Shown: in pieces, positions 49,341 to 61,775 of the stretch
How positions within the stretch are numbered: the first letter of the stretch is position 1
Layout of the letters: the number at the start of each line of letters is the position of its first letter
Assembly: GCF_051014685.1 (NCBI RefSeq)
Contig: NW_027478385.1
Span: 9,734,001-9,798,000 of the forward strand
Reading direction: 5' to 3'
Length of the DNA: 64,000 nt
From: Ptiloglossa arizonensis
Taxonomy: Eukaryota > Arthropoda > Insecta > Hymenoptera > Colletidae
Notes under the pieces: model-generated
Database searches by the model: none
Seen by the model: the letters and a program-made list of their open reading frames with translations, nothing else
Told to the model about the DNA's origin: nothing
Translations under genes and position numbers: made by a program

Positions 49341-50224
49341 GCTAGTTTCTACTTTCAGACGCAACAGGAACTTTTGGGTTAGGTCAATCCGTTCGCGAGA
49401 TATGGGAGTTTGAAGCCAAGAACTGGTTGAGAAGGCAAAAATTTTTCGCAATTCTGCTGCTCCAAACGCTTAACCAGAATGGCCTAGGGAAAAAATACAC
49501 ATACCGTTGTAATCGGGCGAGTTTCTACTTTCAGACGCAACCGGAACTTTTGGGTTAGGTCAATCCGTTCGCGAGATATGGGAGTCTGAAGCCAAGAAAT
49601 GGTTGGGAAGGCAAAAAATTTTTCGCAATTCTGCTGCTCCAAACGCTTAACCAGAATGGCCTAGGGACAAAATACACATACCGTTGTAATCGGGCGAGTT
49701 TCTACTTTCAGATGCAATAGGAATTTTTGGGTTAGGTCAATCCGTTCGCGAGATATGGGAGTTTGAAGCCAAGAAATGGTTGAGAAGGCAAAAAATTTTT
49801 CGCAATTCTGCTGCTCCAAACGCTTAACCAGAATGGCCTAGGGAAAAAATACACGTACCGCTGTAATCGGGCTAGTTTCTACTTTCAGATGCAATAGGAA
49901 TTTTTGGGTTAGGTCAATCCGTTCGCGAGATATGGGAGTTTGAAGCTAAGAAATGGTTGAGAACAGAACAAATTTTTCGCAATTCTGCTGCTCCAAACGC
50001 TTAACCAGAATGGCCTAGGGAAAAAATACAAATACCGTTGGAATCGGGCGAGTTTCTAATTTCAGACGCAGCAGGAATTTTTGGGTTTGGTCAATCCGTT
50101 CGCGAGATATGGGACTTTGAAACTAAGAAATGGTTGAGAAGGCAACAAATTTTTCGAAATTCTGCTGCTCCAAACGCTTAACCAGAATGGCCTAGGGAAA
50201 TAATACACATACCGTTGTAATCGG
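49341..50224 (+). repeat. Five-monomer tandem duplication, copy 1 (884 bp)
   Basis: The gctagtttct at 49341 recurs at 50225, 884 bp on (5 x 177 minus 1). Shared rare features: gggacaaaatacac, aatacacgtaccgc and the S-type ggagtctgaag unit. Its later part also matches 40775-41000, linking this block to one 9.2 kb upstream. Confidence 0.84.
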
Positions 50225-51108
50225 GCTAGTTTCTACTTTCAGACGCAACAGGAACTTTTGGGTTAGGTCAATCCGTGCGCGAGATATGGGAGTTTGAAGC
50301 CAAGAAATGGTTGAGAAGGCAAAAATTTTTCGCAATTCTGCTGCTCCAAACGCTTAACCAGAATGGCCTAGGGAAAAAATACACATACCGTTGTAATCGG
50401 GCGAGTTTCTACTTTCAGACGCAACCGGAACTTTTGGGTTAGGTCAATCCGTTCGCGAGATATGGGAGTCTGAAGCCAAGAAATGGTTGGGAAGGCAAAA
50501 AATTTTTCGCAATTCTGCTGCTCCAAACGCTTAACCAGAATGGCCTAGGGACAAAATACACATACCGTTGTAATCGGGCGAGTTTCTACTTTCAGATGCA
50601 ATAGGAATTTTTTGGTTAGGTCAATCCGTTCGCGAGATATGGGAGTTTGAAGCCAAGAAATGGTTGAGAAGGCAAAAAATTTTTCGCAATTCTGCTGCTC
50701 CAAACGCTTAACCAGAATGGCCTAGGGAAAAAATACACGTACCGCTGTAATCGGGCTAGTTTCTACTTTCAGATGCAATAGGAATTTTTGGGTTAGGTCA
50801 ATCCGTTCGCGAGATATGGGAGTTTGAAGCTAAGAAATGGTTGAGAACAGAACAAATTTTTCGCAATTCTGCTGCTCCAAACGCTTAACCAGAATGGCCT
50901 AGGGAAAAAATACGCATACCGTTGTAATCGGGCGAGTTTCTAATTTCAGACGCAGCAGGAATTATTGGGTTTGGTCAATCCGTTCGCGAGATATGGGACT
51001 TTGAAGCTAAGAAATGGTTGAGAAGGCAACAAATTTTTCGCAATTCTGCTGCTCCAAACGCTTAACCAGAATGGCCTAGGGAAAAAATACACATACCGTT
51101 GTAATCGG
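50225..51108 (+). repeat. Five-monomer tandem duplication, copy 2
   Basis: Second copy of 49341-50224. Differences include gtgcgcgag near 50276, ttttttggttagg near 50608, ggaattattggg near 50957 and ctttgaagct for ctttgaaact near 51000. The last part resembles 41750-41900 and may be a conversion patch from that type. Confidence 0.8.
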
Positions 51109-53379
51109 GCGAGTTTCTACTTTCAGACGCAACAGGAACTTTTGGGTTAGGTCAATCCGTTCGCGAGATATGGGAGTCTGAAGCCAAGAAATGGTTGGGA
51201 AGGCAAAAAATTTTTCGCAATTCTGCTGCTCCAAACGCTTAACCAGAATGGCCTAGGGAAAAAATACACATACCGTTGTAATCGGGCGAGTTTCTACTTT
51301 CAGATGCAATAGGAATTTTTGGGATAGGTCAATCCGTTCGCGAGATATGGGAGTTTGAAGCCAAGAAATGGTTTAGAAGGCAAAAAATTTTTCGCAATTC
51401 TGCTGCTCCAAACGCTTAACCAGAATGGCCTAGGGAAAAAGTACACATACCGTTGTAATCGGGCGAGTATCTACTTTCAGACGCAACAGGAATTTTTGGG
51501 TTAGGTCAATCCGTTCGCGAGATATGGGGGTTTGAATCCAAGAAATGGTTGAGAAGGCAAAAAATTTTTCGCAATTCTGCTGCTCCAAACGCTTAACCAG
51601 AATGGCCTAGGGAAAAAATACACATACCGTTGTAATCGGCCGAGTTTCTACTTTCAGATGCAACAGGAATTTTTGGGTTAGGTCAATCCGTTCGCGAGAT
51701 ATGGGTGTTTGAAGCTAAGAAATGGTTGAGAACAGAACAAATTTTTCGCAATTCTGCTGCTCCAAACGCTTAACCAGATTGGCCTAGGGAAAAAATACGC
51801 ATACCGTTGTAATCGGGCGGGTTTCTAATTTCAGACGCAGCATGAATTTTTGGGTTTGGTCAATCCGTTCGCGAGATATGGGAGTTTGAAGCCAAGAAAT
51901 GGTTGAGAAGGTAAAAAATTTTTCGCAATTCTGCTGCTCCAAACGCTTAACCAGAATGGCCTAGGGAAAAAATACACATACCGTTGTAATCGGGCGAGTT
52001 TCTACTTTCAGACGCAATAGGAATTTTTGTGTTAGGTCAATCCGTTCGCGAGATATGGGAGTCTGAAGCCAAGAAATGGTTGGGAAGGCAAAAAATTTTT
52101 CGCAATTCTGCTGCTCCAAACGCTTAACCAGATTGGCCTTGGGAAAAAATACACATACCGTTGTAATCGGGCGAGTCTCTACTTTCAGACGCAACCGGAA
52201 CTTTTGGGTTAGGTCAATCCGTTCGCGAGATATGGGAGTCTGAAGCCAAGAAATGGTTGGGAAGGCAAAAAATTTTTCGCAATTCTGCTGCTCCAAACGC
52301 TTAACCAGAATGGCCTAGGGACAAAATACACATACCGTTGTAATCGGGCGAGTTTCTACTTTCAGATGCAATAGGAATTTTTGGGTTAGGTCAATCCGTT
52401 CGCGAGATATGGGAGTTTGAAGCCAAGAAATGGTTGAGAGGGCAAAAAATTTTTCGCAATTCTGCTGCTCCAAACGCTTAACCAGAATGGCCTAGGGAAA
52501 AAATACGCATACCGTTGTAATCGGGCGAGTTTCTAATTTCAGACGCAGCAGGAATTATTGGGTTTGGTCAATCCGTTCGCGAGATATGGGACTTTGAAGC
52601 TAAGAAATGGTTGAGAAGGCAACAAATTTTTCGCAATTCTGCTGCTCCAAACGCTTAACCAGAATGGCCTAGGGAAAAAATACACATACCGTTGTAATCG
52701 GGCGAGTTTCTACTTTCAGACGCAACAGGAACTTTTGGGTTAGGTCAATCCGTTCGCGAGATATTGGAGTCTGAAGCCAAGAAATGGTTGGGAAGGCAAA
52801 AAATTTTTCGCAATTCTGCTGCTCCAAACGCTTAACCAGAATGGCCTAGGGAAAAAATACACATACCGTTGTAATCGGGCTAGTTTCTACTTTCAGATGC
52901 AATAGGAATTTTTGGGTTAGGTCAATCCGTTCGCGAGATATGGGAGTTTGAAGCCAAGAAATGGTTTAGAAGGCAAAAAATTTTTCGCAATTCTGCTGCT
53001 CCAAACGCTTAACCAGAATGGCCTAGGGAAAAAGTACACATACCGTTGTAATCGGGCGAGTATCTACTTTCAGACGCGACAGGAATTTTTGGGTTAGGTC
53101 AATCCGTTCGCGAGATATGGGGGTTTGAATCCAAGAAATGGTTGAGAAGGCAAAAAATTTTTCGCAATTCTGCTGCTCCAAACGCTTAACCAGAATGGCC
53201 TAGGGAAAAAATACACATACCGTTGTAATCGGCCGAATTTCTACTTTCAGATGCAACAGGAATTTTTGGGTTAGGTCAATCCGTTCGCGAGATATGGGTG
53301 TTTGAAGCTAAGAAATGGTTGAGAACAGAACAAATTTTTCGCAATTCTGCTGCTCCAAACGCTTAACCAGATTGGCCTA
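51109..53379 (+). repeat. Partial third version of the HOR G unit order
   Basis: About 13 units in the order seen at about 43860-46900: gggataggtc (51322), aaagtacaca (about 51438), gggggtttgaatcc (about 51525), gtgtttgaag (about 51707), cgggtttctaa (about 51817), attggccttg (about 52132) and gggacaaaat (about 52318). One aaagtacaca unit near 53032 is followed by the private cgcgacagg change. Confidence 0.7.
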
Positions 53380-54971
53380 GGGAAAAAATACGCATACCGT
53401 TGTAATCGGGCGGGTTTCTAATTTCAGACGCAGCATGAATTTTTGGGTTTGGTCAATCCGTTCGCGAGATATGGGAGTTTGAAGCCAAGAAATGGTTGAG
53501 AAGGTAAAAAATTTTTCGCAATTCTGCTGCTCCAAACGCTTAACCAGAATGGCCTAGGGAAAAAATACACATACCGTTGTAATCGGGCGAGTTTCTACTT
53601 TCAGACGCAATAGGAATTTTTGTGTTAGGTCAATCCGTTCGCGAGATATGGGAGTTTGAAGGCAAGAAATGGTTGATAAGGCAAAAAATTTTTCGCAATT
53701 CTGCTGCTCCAAACGCTTAACCAGAATGGGCTAGGGAAAAAAAACACATACCGCTGTAATCGGGCGAGTTTCTACTTTCAGATGCAACAGGAATTTTTGG
53801 GTTAGGTCAATCCGTTCGCGAGATATGGGAGTTTGAAGCCAAGAAATGGTTGAGAAGGCAAAAAATTTTTCGCAATTCTGCTGCTCCAAATGCTAAACCA
53901 GAATGGCCTAGGGAAGAAATACACATACCGCTGTAATCGGGCGAGTTTCTACTTTCAGATGCAATAGGAATTTTTGGGTTAGGTCAATCCGTTCGCTAGA
54001 TATGGGAGTTTGAAGCCAAGAAATGGTTGAGAAGGCAAAAAATTTTTCGCAATTCTGCTGCTCCTAACGCTTAACCAGAATGGCCTAGGGAAAAAATACA
54101 CATACCGTTGTAATCGGGCGAGTTTCTACTTTCAGACGCAACAGGAACTTTTGGGTTAGGTCAATCCGTTCGCGAGATATGGGAGTCTGAAGCCAAGAAA
54201 TGGTTGGGAAGGCAAAAAATTTTTCGCAATTCTGCTGCTCCAAACGCTTAACCAGAATGGCCTAGGGAAAAAATACACATACCGTTGTAATCGGGCGAGT
54301 TTCTACTTTCAGATGCAATAGGAATTTTTGGGTTAGGTCAATCCGTTCGCGAGATATGGGAGTTTGAAGCCAGGAAATGGTTTAGAAGCAAAAAATTTTT
54401 CGCAATTCTGCTGCTCCAAACGCTTAACCAGAATGGCCTAGGGAAAAAGTACACATACCGTTGTAATCGGGCGAGTATCTACTTTCAGACGCAACAGGAA
54501 TTTTTGGGTTAGGTCAATCCGTTCGCGAGATATGGGGGTTTGAATCCAAGAAATGGTTGAGAAGGCAAATAATTTATCGCAATTCTGCTGCTCCAAACGC
54601 TTAACCAGAATGGCCTAGGGAAAAAATACACATACCGTTGTAATCGGCCGAGTTTCTACTTTCAGATGCAACAGGAATTTTTGGGTTAGGTCAATCCGTT
54701 CACGAGATATGGGTGTTTGAAGCTAAGAAATGGTTGAGAACAGAACAAATTTTTCGCAATTCTGCTGCTCCAAACGCTTAACCAGATTGGCCTAGGGAAA
54801 AAATACGCATACCGTTGTAATCGGGCGAGTTTCTAATTTCAGACGCAGTATGAATTTTTGGGTTTGGTCAATCCGTTCGCCAGATATGGGAGTTTGAAGC
54901 CAAGAAATGGTTGAGAAGGTAAAAAATTTTTCGCAATTCTGCTGCTCCAAACGCTTAACCAGAATGGGCTA
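53380..54971 (+). repeat. HOR J copy 1, 9 monomers (1592 bp)
   Basis: The rare aaaaaaaacacata at about 53737-53750 recurs 1592 bp later (9 x 177 minus 1), as does aaatgctaaacc (53888 and 55480). 53380-54370 matches 54972-55962, and 54371-54971 matches 56494-57094. Confidence 0.87.
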
Positions 54972-55381
54972 GGGAAAAAATACGCATACCGTTGTAATCG
55001 GGCGGGTTTCTAATTTCAGACGCAGCATGAATTTTTGGGTTTGGTCAATCCGTTCGCGAGATATGGGAGTTTGAAGCCAAGAAATGGTTGAGAAGGTAAA
55101 AAATTTTTCGCAATTCTGCTGCTCCAAACGCTTAACCAGAATGGCCTAGGGAAAAAATACACATACCGTTGTAATCGGGCGAGTTTCTACTTTCAGACGC
55201 AATAGGAATTTTTGTGTTAGGTCAATCCGTTCGCGAGATATGGGAGTTTGAAGGCAAGAAATGGTTGATAAGGCAAAAAATTTTTCGCAATTCTGCTGCT
55301 CCAAACGCTTAACCAGAATGGGCTAGGGAAAAAAAACACATACCGCTGTAATCGGGCGAGTTTCTACTTTCAGATGCAACA

Positions 55382-55912
55382 GGAATTTTTGGGTTAGGTC
55401 AATCCGTTCGCGAGATATGGGAGTTTGAAGCCAAGAAATGGTTGAGAAGGCAAAAAATTTTTCGCAATTCTGCTGCTCCAAATGCTAAACCAGAATGGCC
55501 TAGGGAAGAAATACACATACCGCTGTAATCGGGCGAGTTTCTACTTTCAGATGCAATAGGAATTTTTGGGTTAGGTCAATCCGTTCGCTAGATATGGGAG
55601 TTTGAAGCCAAGAAATGGTTGAGAAGGCAAAAAATTTTTCGCAATTCTGCTGCTCCTAACGCTTAACCAGAATGGCCTAGGGAAAAAATACACATACCGT
55701 TGTAATCGGGCGAGTTTCTACTTTCAGACGCAACAGGAACTTTTGGGTTAGGTCAATCCGTTCGCGAGATATGGGAGTCTGAAGCCAAGAAATGGTTGGG
55801 AAGGCAAAAAATTTTTCGCAATTCTGCTGCTCCAAACGCTTAACCAGAATGGCCTAGGGAAAAAATACACATACCGTTGTAATCGGGCGAGTTTCTACTT
55901 TCAGATGCAATA
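55382..55912 (+). repeat. Nested three-monomer duplication, copy 1 (531 bp)
   Basis: aatgctaaac at 55481 recurs at 56012, exactly 531 bp. The left edge is caacagg near 55377 facing caatagg near 55908. This insertion makes HOR J copy 2 longer than copy 1. Confidence 0.87.
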
Positions 55913-56443
55913 GGAATTTTTGGGTTAGGTCAATCCGTTCGCGAGATATGGGAGTTTGAAGCCAAGAAATGGTTGAGAAGGCAAAAAATTTTTCGCAATT
56001 CTGCTGCTCCAAATGCTAAACCAGAATGGCCTAGGGAAGAAATACACATACCGCTGTAATCGGGCGAGTTTCTACTTTCAGATGCAATAGGAATTTTTGG
56101 GTTAGGTCAATCCGTTCGCTAGATATGGGAGTTTGAAGCCAAGAAATGGTTGAGAAGGCAAAAAATTTTTCGCAATTCTGCTGCTCCTAACGCTTAACCA
56201 GAATGGCCTAGGGAAAAAATACACATACCGTTGTAATCGGGCGAGTTTCTACTTTCAGACGCAACAGGAACTTTTGGGTTAGGTCAATCCGTTCGCGAGA
56301 TATGGGAGTCTGAAGCCAAGAAATGGTTGGGAAGGCAAAAAATTTTTCGCAATTCTGCTGCTCCAAACGCTTAACCAGAATGGCCTAGGGAAAAAATACA
56401 CATACCGTTGTAATCGGGCGAGTTTCTACTTTCAGATGCAATA
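55913..56443 (+). repeat. Nested three-monomer duplication, copy 2 (531 bp)
   Basis: Second copy of 55382-55912, reading as identical over nearly its whole length. The match is lost at ccaagaaatgg versus ccaggaaatgg near 56494, so the exchange point lies between 56444 and 56493. Confidence 0.86.
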
Positions 56444-57094
56444 GGAATTTTTGGGTTAGGTCAATCCGTTCGCGAGATATGGGAGTTTGAAGCCAGGAAA
56501 TGGTTTAGAAGCAAAAAATTTTTCGCAATTCTGCTGCTCCAAACGCTTAACCGGAATGGCCTAGGGAAAAAGTACACATACCGTTGTAATCGGGCGAGTA
56601 TCTACTTTCAGACGCAACAGGAATTTTTGGGTTAGGTCAATCCGTTCGCGAGATATGGGGGTTTGAATCCAAGAAATGGTTGAGAAGGCAAATAATTTTT
56701 CGCAATTCTGCTGCTCCAAACGCTTAACCAGAATGGCCTAGGGAAAAAATACACATACCGTTGTAATCGGCCGAGTTTCTACTTTCAGATGCAACAGGAA
56801 TTTTTGGGTTAGGTCAATCCGTTCACGAGATATGGGTGTTTGAAGCTAAGAAATGGTTGAGAACAGAACAAATTTTTCGCAATTCTGCTGCTCCAAACGC
56901 TTAACCAGATTGGCCTAGGGAAAAAATACGCATACCGTTGTAATCGGGCGAGTTTCTAATTTCAGACGCAGTATGAATTTTTGGGTTTGGTCAATCCGTT
57001 CGCCAGATATGGGAGTTTGAAGCCAAGAAATGGTTGAGAAGGTAAAAAATTTTTCGCAATTCTGCTGCTCCAAACGCTTAACCAGAATGGGCTA

Positions 57095-57780
57095 GGGAAA
57101 AAATACACATACCGTTGTAATGGGGCGAGTTTCTACTTTCAGATGCAATAGGAATTTTTGGGTTAGGTCAATCCGTTCGCGAGATACGGGAGTTTGAAGC
57201 CAAGAAATGGTTGAGAAGGCAAACAATTTTTCGCAATTCTGCTGCTCCTAACGCTTAACCAGAATGGCCTAGGGAAAAAATACACATACCGTTGTAATCG
57301 GGCGAGTTTCTACTTTCAGACGCAACATGAACTTTTGGGTTAGGTCAATCCGTTCGCGAGATATGGGAGTCTGAAGCCAAGAAATGGTTGAGAAGAAAAC
57401 AAATTTTTCGCACTTCTGCTGCCCCAAACGCTTAACCAGAATGGCCTTGGGAGAAAATACACATACCGTTGTAATCGGGCGAGTTTCTACTTTCAGATGC
57501 AACAGGAATTTTTGGGTTAGGTCAATCCGTTCGCGAGATTTGGGAGTTTGAAACCAAGAAATGGTTGAGAAGGCAAAAAATTCTTCGCAATTCTGCTGCT
57601 CTAAACGCTTAACCAGAATGGCATAGGGAAAAAATACACGTACCGTTGTAATCGGGCGAGTTTCTACTTTCAGATGCAATAGGAATTTTGGGTTAGGTCA
57701 GTCCGTTCGCGAGATAAGGGAGTTTGATGCCAAAAAAATGGTTGAGAATGCAAAAAATTTTTCGCAATTCTGCTGTTCCA
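57095..57780 (+). repeat. Divergent monomers; holds one 9/9 CENP-B-box match and the longest antisense frame
   Basis: About 4 units. The first has gtaatggggcg and the 9/9 box at 57175. The minus strand is open for 136 codons at 57269-57679 because successive units lost the usual CCTAGG stop (ccttggga near 57445 and gcataggg near 57621). I regard that frame as a by-product, not a gene. Confidence 0.7.
57175..57191 (+). other. CENP-B box, 9/9 essential-base match
   Basis: Same 17-mer as at 49215. The host units share gcaaacaattt and ctcctaacgc variants, so the two probably descend from one unit. Confidence 0.65.
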
Positions 57781-58434
57781 AACGCTTAACCAGAATGGCC
57801 TAGGGAAAAAATACACATACCGCTGTAATCGGGCGAGTTTCTACTTTCAGAAGCAGTAAGAATTTTTGGGTTAGGTCAATCCGTTCGCGAGATATGGGAG
57901 TTTGAAGTCAAGAAATGGTTGAGAAGGCAAAAAATTTTTCGCAATTCTGCTGCTCCAAACGCTTAACCAGAATGGCCTAGGGAAAAATTCACATACCGTT
58001 GTAATCGGGCGAGTTTCTACTTTCAGACGCAACAGGAATTTTTGGGTTTGGTCAATCCGTTCGCGAGATATGGGAGGTTGAATCCAAGAAATGGTTGAGA
58101 AGGCAAAAAATATTTCGCAATTCTGCTGCTCCAAACGCTTAACCAGAATGGCCTAGGGAAAAAATACACATATCGCTGTAATCGGGCGAGTTTATACTTT
58201 CAGATGCAGTTGGAATTTTTGGGTTAGGTCAATCCGTTCGCGAGATATGGGAGTTTGAAGCCAAGAAATGGTTTAGAAGGCAAAAAATTTTTCGCAATTC
58301 TGCTGCTCCAAACGCTTAACCAGAAAGCCCTAGGGAAAAAAAACATATACCGTTGTAATCGGGCGAGTATCTACTTTCAGACGCAACAGGAATTTTTGGG
58401 TAAGGTCAATCCGTTCGCGAGATATGGGGGTTTG
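57781..58434 (+). repeat. 11-monomer-spaced duplication, copy 1 (about 654 bp)
   Basis: aagcagtaag at 57851 recurs at 59797, an offset of 1946 (11 x 177 minus 1). Shared rare variants in order: aaaaattcacatacc, gggaggttgaatcc, aaaaatatttcgc, catatcgctg, gtttatacttt, and ccctagggaaaaaaaacat. Confidence 0.84.
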
Positions 58435-58580
58435 AAGCTAAGAAATGGTTGAGAACAGAACAAATTTTTCGCAATTCTGCTGCTCCACCCGCTTAACCAG
58501 ATTGGCCTAGGGAAAAAATACGCATACCGTTGTAATCGGGCGAGTTTCTAATTTCAGACGCAGCATGAATTTTTGGGTTT
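58435..58580 (+). repeat. Linking monomer
   Basis: Part of a gaacagaac unit with the ccacccgcttaacc variant, then a gcatgaatttttgggtttgg unit. The ccacccgc variant returns near 62388. No other content. Confidence 0.55.
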
Positions 58581-58757
58581 GGTCAATCCGTTCGCGAGAT
58601 ATGGGTGTTGGATGCTAAGAAATGGTTGAGAACAGAACAAATTTTTCGCAATTTTGCTACTCCACACGCTTAACCAGTTTGGCCTAGGGAAAAAATACAC
58701 ATACCGTTGTAATCGGGCGAGTTTCTACTTTCAGACGCAACATGAACTTTTGGGTTA
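58581..58757 (+). repeat. Single-monomer tandem duplication, copy 1
   Basis: atgggtgttg at 58601 recurs at 58778, exactly 177 bp. The unit has several private changes: ggatgctaag, ttttgctactcc, cacacgc and accagtttgg. Confidence 0.88.
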
Positions 58758-58934
58758 TGTCAATCCGTTCGCGAGATATGGGTGTTGGATGCTAAGAAAT
58801 GGTTGAGAACAGAACAAATTTTTCGCAATTTTGCTACTCCACACGCTTAACCAGTTTGGCCTAGGAAAAAAATACACATACCGTTGTAATCGGGCGAGTT
58901 TCTACTTTCAGACGCAACATGAACTTTTGGGTTA
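58758..58934 (+). repeat. Single-monomer tandem duplication, copy 2
   Basis: Identical to 58581-58757 apart from one g-to-a change in the ctaggg run near 58866 (cctaggaaaaa). The match ends near 58952 at gcgagaaatggg. Confidence 0.87.
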
Positions 58935-59725
58935 TGTCAATCCGTTCGCGAGAAATGGGAGTCTGAAGCCAAGAAATGGTTGGGAAGGGAAAAAATTATT
59001 CGCAATTCTGCTGCTCCAAACGCTTAACCAGAATGGCCTAGGGAAAAAATACACATACCGTTGTAATCGGGCGAGTTTCCACTTTCAGATGCAGTAGGAA
59101 TTTTTGGGTTAGGTCAATCCGTTCGCGAGATATGGGAGTTTGAAGCCAAGAAATGGTTGAGAAGGCAAAAAATTTTTCGCAATTCTGCTGCTCCAAACGC
59201 CAAACCAGAGTGGCCTAGGGAAGAAATACACATACCGCTGTAATCGGGCGAGTTTCTACTTTCAGATGCAATAGGAATTTTTGGGTTAGGACAATCCGTT
59301 CGCGAGATATGGTTGTTTGAAGCCAAGAAATGGTTGAGAAGGCAAAAAATTTTCCGCAATTCTGCTGCTCCAAACGCTTAACCAGAATGGCCTAGGGAAA
59401 AAATACACATACCGTTGTAATCGGGCGAGTTTCTACTTTCAGACGCAACATGAACTTTTGGGTTAGGTCAATCCGTTCGCGAGATATGGGAGTCTGAAGC
59501 CAAGAAATGGTTGGGAAGGGAAAAAATTATTCGCAATTCTGCTGCTCCAAACGCTTAACCAGAATGGCCTAGGGAAAAAATACACATACCGTTGTAATCG
59601 GGCGAGTTTCGACTTTCAGATGCAGTAGGAATTTTTGGGTTAGGTCAATCCGTTCGCGAGATATGGGAGTTTGAAGCCAAGAAATGGTTGAGAAGGCAAA
59701 AAATTTTCCGCAATTCTGCTGCTCC
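58935..59725 (+). repeat. Monomers with a three-unit internal similarity
   Basis: About 4.5 units. The aagggaaaaaattattcgc unit near 58985 recurs near 59516 (about 531 bp, 3 units), in each case followed by a gatgcagtagg unit. One unit has gatatggttgtttg near 59307, and ttttccgc occurs near 59351 and 59705. No other content. Confidence 0.7.
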
Positions 59726-60394
59726 AAACGCTTAACCAGAATGGCCTAGGGAAAAAATACACATACCGCTGTAATCGGGCGAGTTTCTACTTTCAGAAGC
59801 AGTAAGAATTTTTGGGTTAGGTCAATCCGTTCGCGAGATATGGGAGTTTGAAGCCAAGAAATGGTTGAGAAGGCAAAAAATTTTTCGCAATTCTGCTGCT
59901 CCAAACGCTTAACCAGAATGGCCTAGGGAAAAAATTCACATACCGTTGTAATCGGGCGAGTTTCTACTTTCAGACGCAACAGGAATTTTTGGGTTAGGTC
60001 AATCCGTTCGCGAGATATGGGAGGTTGAATCCAAGAAATGGTTGAGAAGGCAAAAAATATTTCGCAATTCTGCTGCTCCAAACGCTTAACCAGAATGGCC
60101 CAGGGAAAAAATACACATATCGCTGTAATCGGGCGAGTTTATACTTTCAGATGCAGTAGGAATTTTTGGGTTAGGTCAATCCGTTCGCGAGATATGGGAG
60201 TTTGAAGCCAAGAAATGGTTTAGAAGGCAAAAAATTTTTCGCAATTCTGCTGCTCCGAACGCTTAACCAGAATGCCCTAGGGAAAAAAAACATATACCGT
60301 TGTACTCGGGCGAGTATCTACTTTCAGACGCAACAGGAATTTTTGGGTTAGGTCAATCCGTTCGCGAGATATGGGGGTTTGAATCCAAGAAATG
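59726..60394 (+). repeat. 11-monomer-spaced duplication, copy 2
   Basis: Partner of 57781-58434, matching up to about 60380 (gggggtttgaatcc here, gggggtttgaagct there). Private changes: ggcccaggg near 60099, ctccgaacgc near 60253 and tgtactcggg near 60301. Confidence 0.83.
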
Positions 60395-61775
60395 GTTGAG
60401 AAGGCAAAAAATTTTTCGCAATTCTGCTGCTCCAAACGCTTAACCAGAATGGCCTAGGGAAAAAATGCACATACCGTTGTAATCGGCCGAGTTTCTACTT
60501 TCAGATGCAACAGGAATTTTTGGGTTAGGTCAATCCTTTCGCGAGATATGGGTGTTTGAAGCTAAGAAATGGTTGAGAACAGAACAAATTTTTCGCAATT
60601 CTGCTGCTCCACACGCTTAACCAGATTGGCCTAGGGAAAAAGTACGCATACCGTTGTAATCGGGCGAGTTTCTAATTTCAGACGCAGCATGAATTTTTGG
60701 GTTTGGTCAATCCGTTCGCGAGACATGGGAGTTTGAAGCCAAGAAATGGTGGAGAAGGTAAAAAATTTTTCGCAATTCTGCTGCTCCAAACGCTTAATCA
60801 GAATGGCCTAGGGAAAAAATACACATACCGTTGTAATCGGGCGAGTTTCTACTTTCAGACGCAATAGGAATTTTTGTGTTAGGTCAATCCGTTCGCGAGA
60901 TATGGGAGTTTGAAGGCAAGAAATGGTTGATAAGGCAAAAAATTTTTCGCAATTCTGCTGCTCCAAACGCTTAACCAGAATGGCCTAGGGAAAAAATACA
61001 CATACCGTTGTAATCGGGCGAGTTTCTACTTTCAGATGCAATAGGAATTTTTGGGTTAGGTCAATCCGTTCGCGAGATATGGGAATTTGAAGCGAAGAAA
61101 TGGTTGAGAAGGCAACAAATTTTTCGCAATTCTGCTGCTCCAAACGCTAAACCAGAATGGCCTAGGGAAGAAATACACATACCGCTGTAATCGGGCGAGT
61201 TTCTACTTTCAGATGCAATAGGAATTTTTGGGTTAGGTCAATCCGTTCGCGAGATACGGGAGTTTGAAGCCAAGAAATGGTTGAGAAGGCAAAAAATTTT
61301 TCGCAATTCTCCTGCTCCTAACGCTTAACCAGAATGGCCTAGGGAAAAAATACACATACCGTTGTAATCGGGCGAGTTTCTACTTTCAGACGCAACATGA
61401 ACTTTTGGGTTAGGTCAATCCGTTCGCGAGATATGGGAGTCTGAAACCAAGAAATTGTTGGGAAGGGAAAAAATTATTCGCCATTCTGCTGCTCCAAACG
61501 CTTAACCAGAATGGCCTAGGGAAAAAATACACATACCGTTGTAATCGGGCGAGTTTCTACTTTCAAACGCAACTGGAATTTTTGGGTTAGGTCAATCCGT
61601 TCGTGAGATATGGGAGTTTGAAGCCAAGAAATGGTTGAGAAGGCATAAAATTTTTCGCATTGCTGCTGCTCCAAACGCTTAACCAGAATGGCCTAGGGAA
61701 AAATACACATGCCGCTGTAGTCGGGCGGGTTTCTACTTTCAGATGCAATAGGAATTTTTGGGTTAGGTCAATCCG
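60395..61775 (+). repeat. 10-monomer-spaced duplication, copy 1 (about 1381 bp)
   Basis: gcgaagaaat at 61092 recurs at 62861, an offset of 1769 (10 x 177 minus 1). Shared rare variants: gagacatggg, agcgaagaaatgg, gatacggg (the 9/9 box), aaattgttggg, tttcaaacgcaactgg, gcataaaattt and tgtagtcggg. Confidence 0.85.
61245..61261 (+). other. CENP-B box, 9/9 essential-base match
   Basis: Same 17-mer, inside copy 1 of the 1769-bp duplication. The host unit follows a cgctaaacc/gaagaaatacac unit. Confidence 0.65.

Larger units (their letters stand above)
54972..57094 (+). repeat. HOR J copy 2, expanded to 12 monomers (2123 bp)
   Basis: Same unit order as 53380-54971, plus an internal 3-unit tandem duplication. 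The caggaaatgg marker at 54371 recurs at 56494, an offset of 2123 (12 x 177 minus 1) instead of 1592. Few differences are visible, for example atttatcgc (about 54574) versus atttttcgc and aaccggaatgg near 56550. Confidence 0.87.

Noticed and set aside
57269..57679. 136-codon minus-strand open frame, longest in the window
   Set aside because: It is 2.3 satellite units read in frame. It repeats the same 59-residue period and exists only because two successive CCTAGG stops are mutated. It has no distinct domain, no signal for a start and no counterpart outside the repeat.
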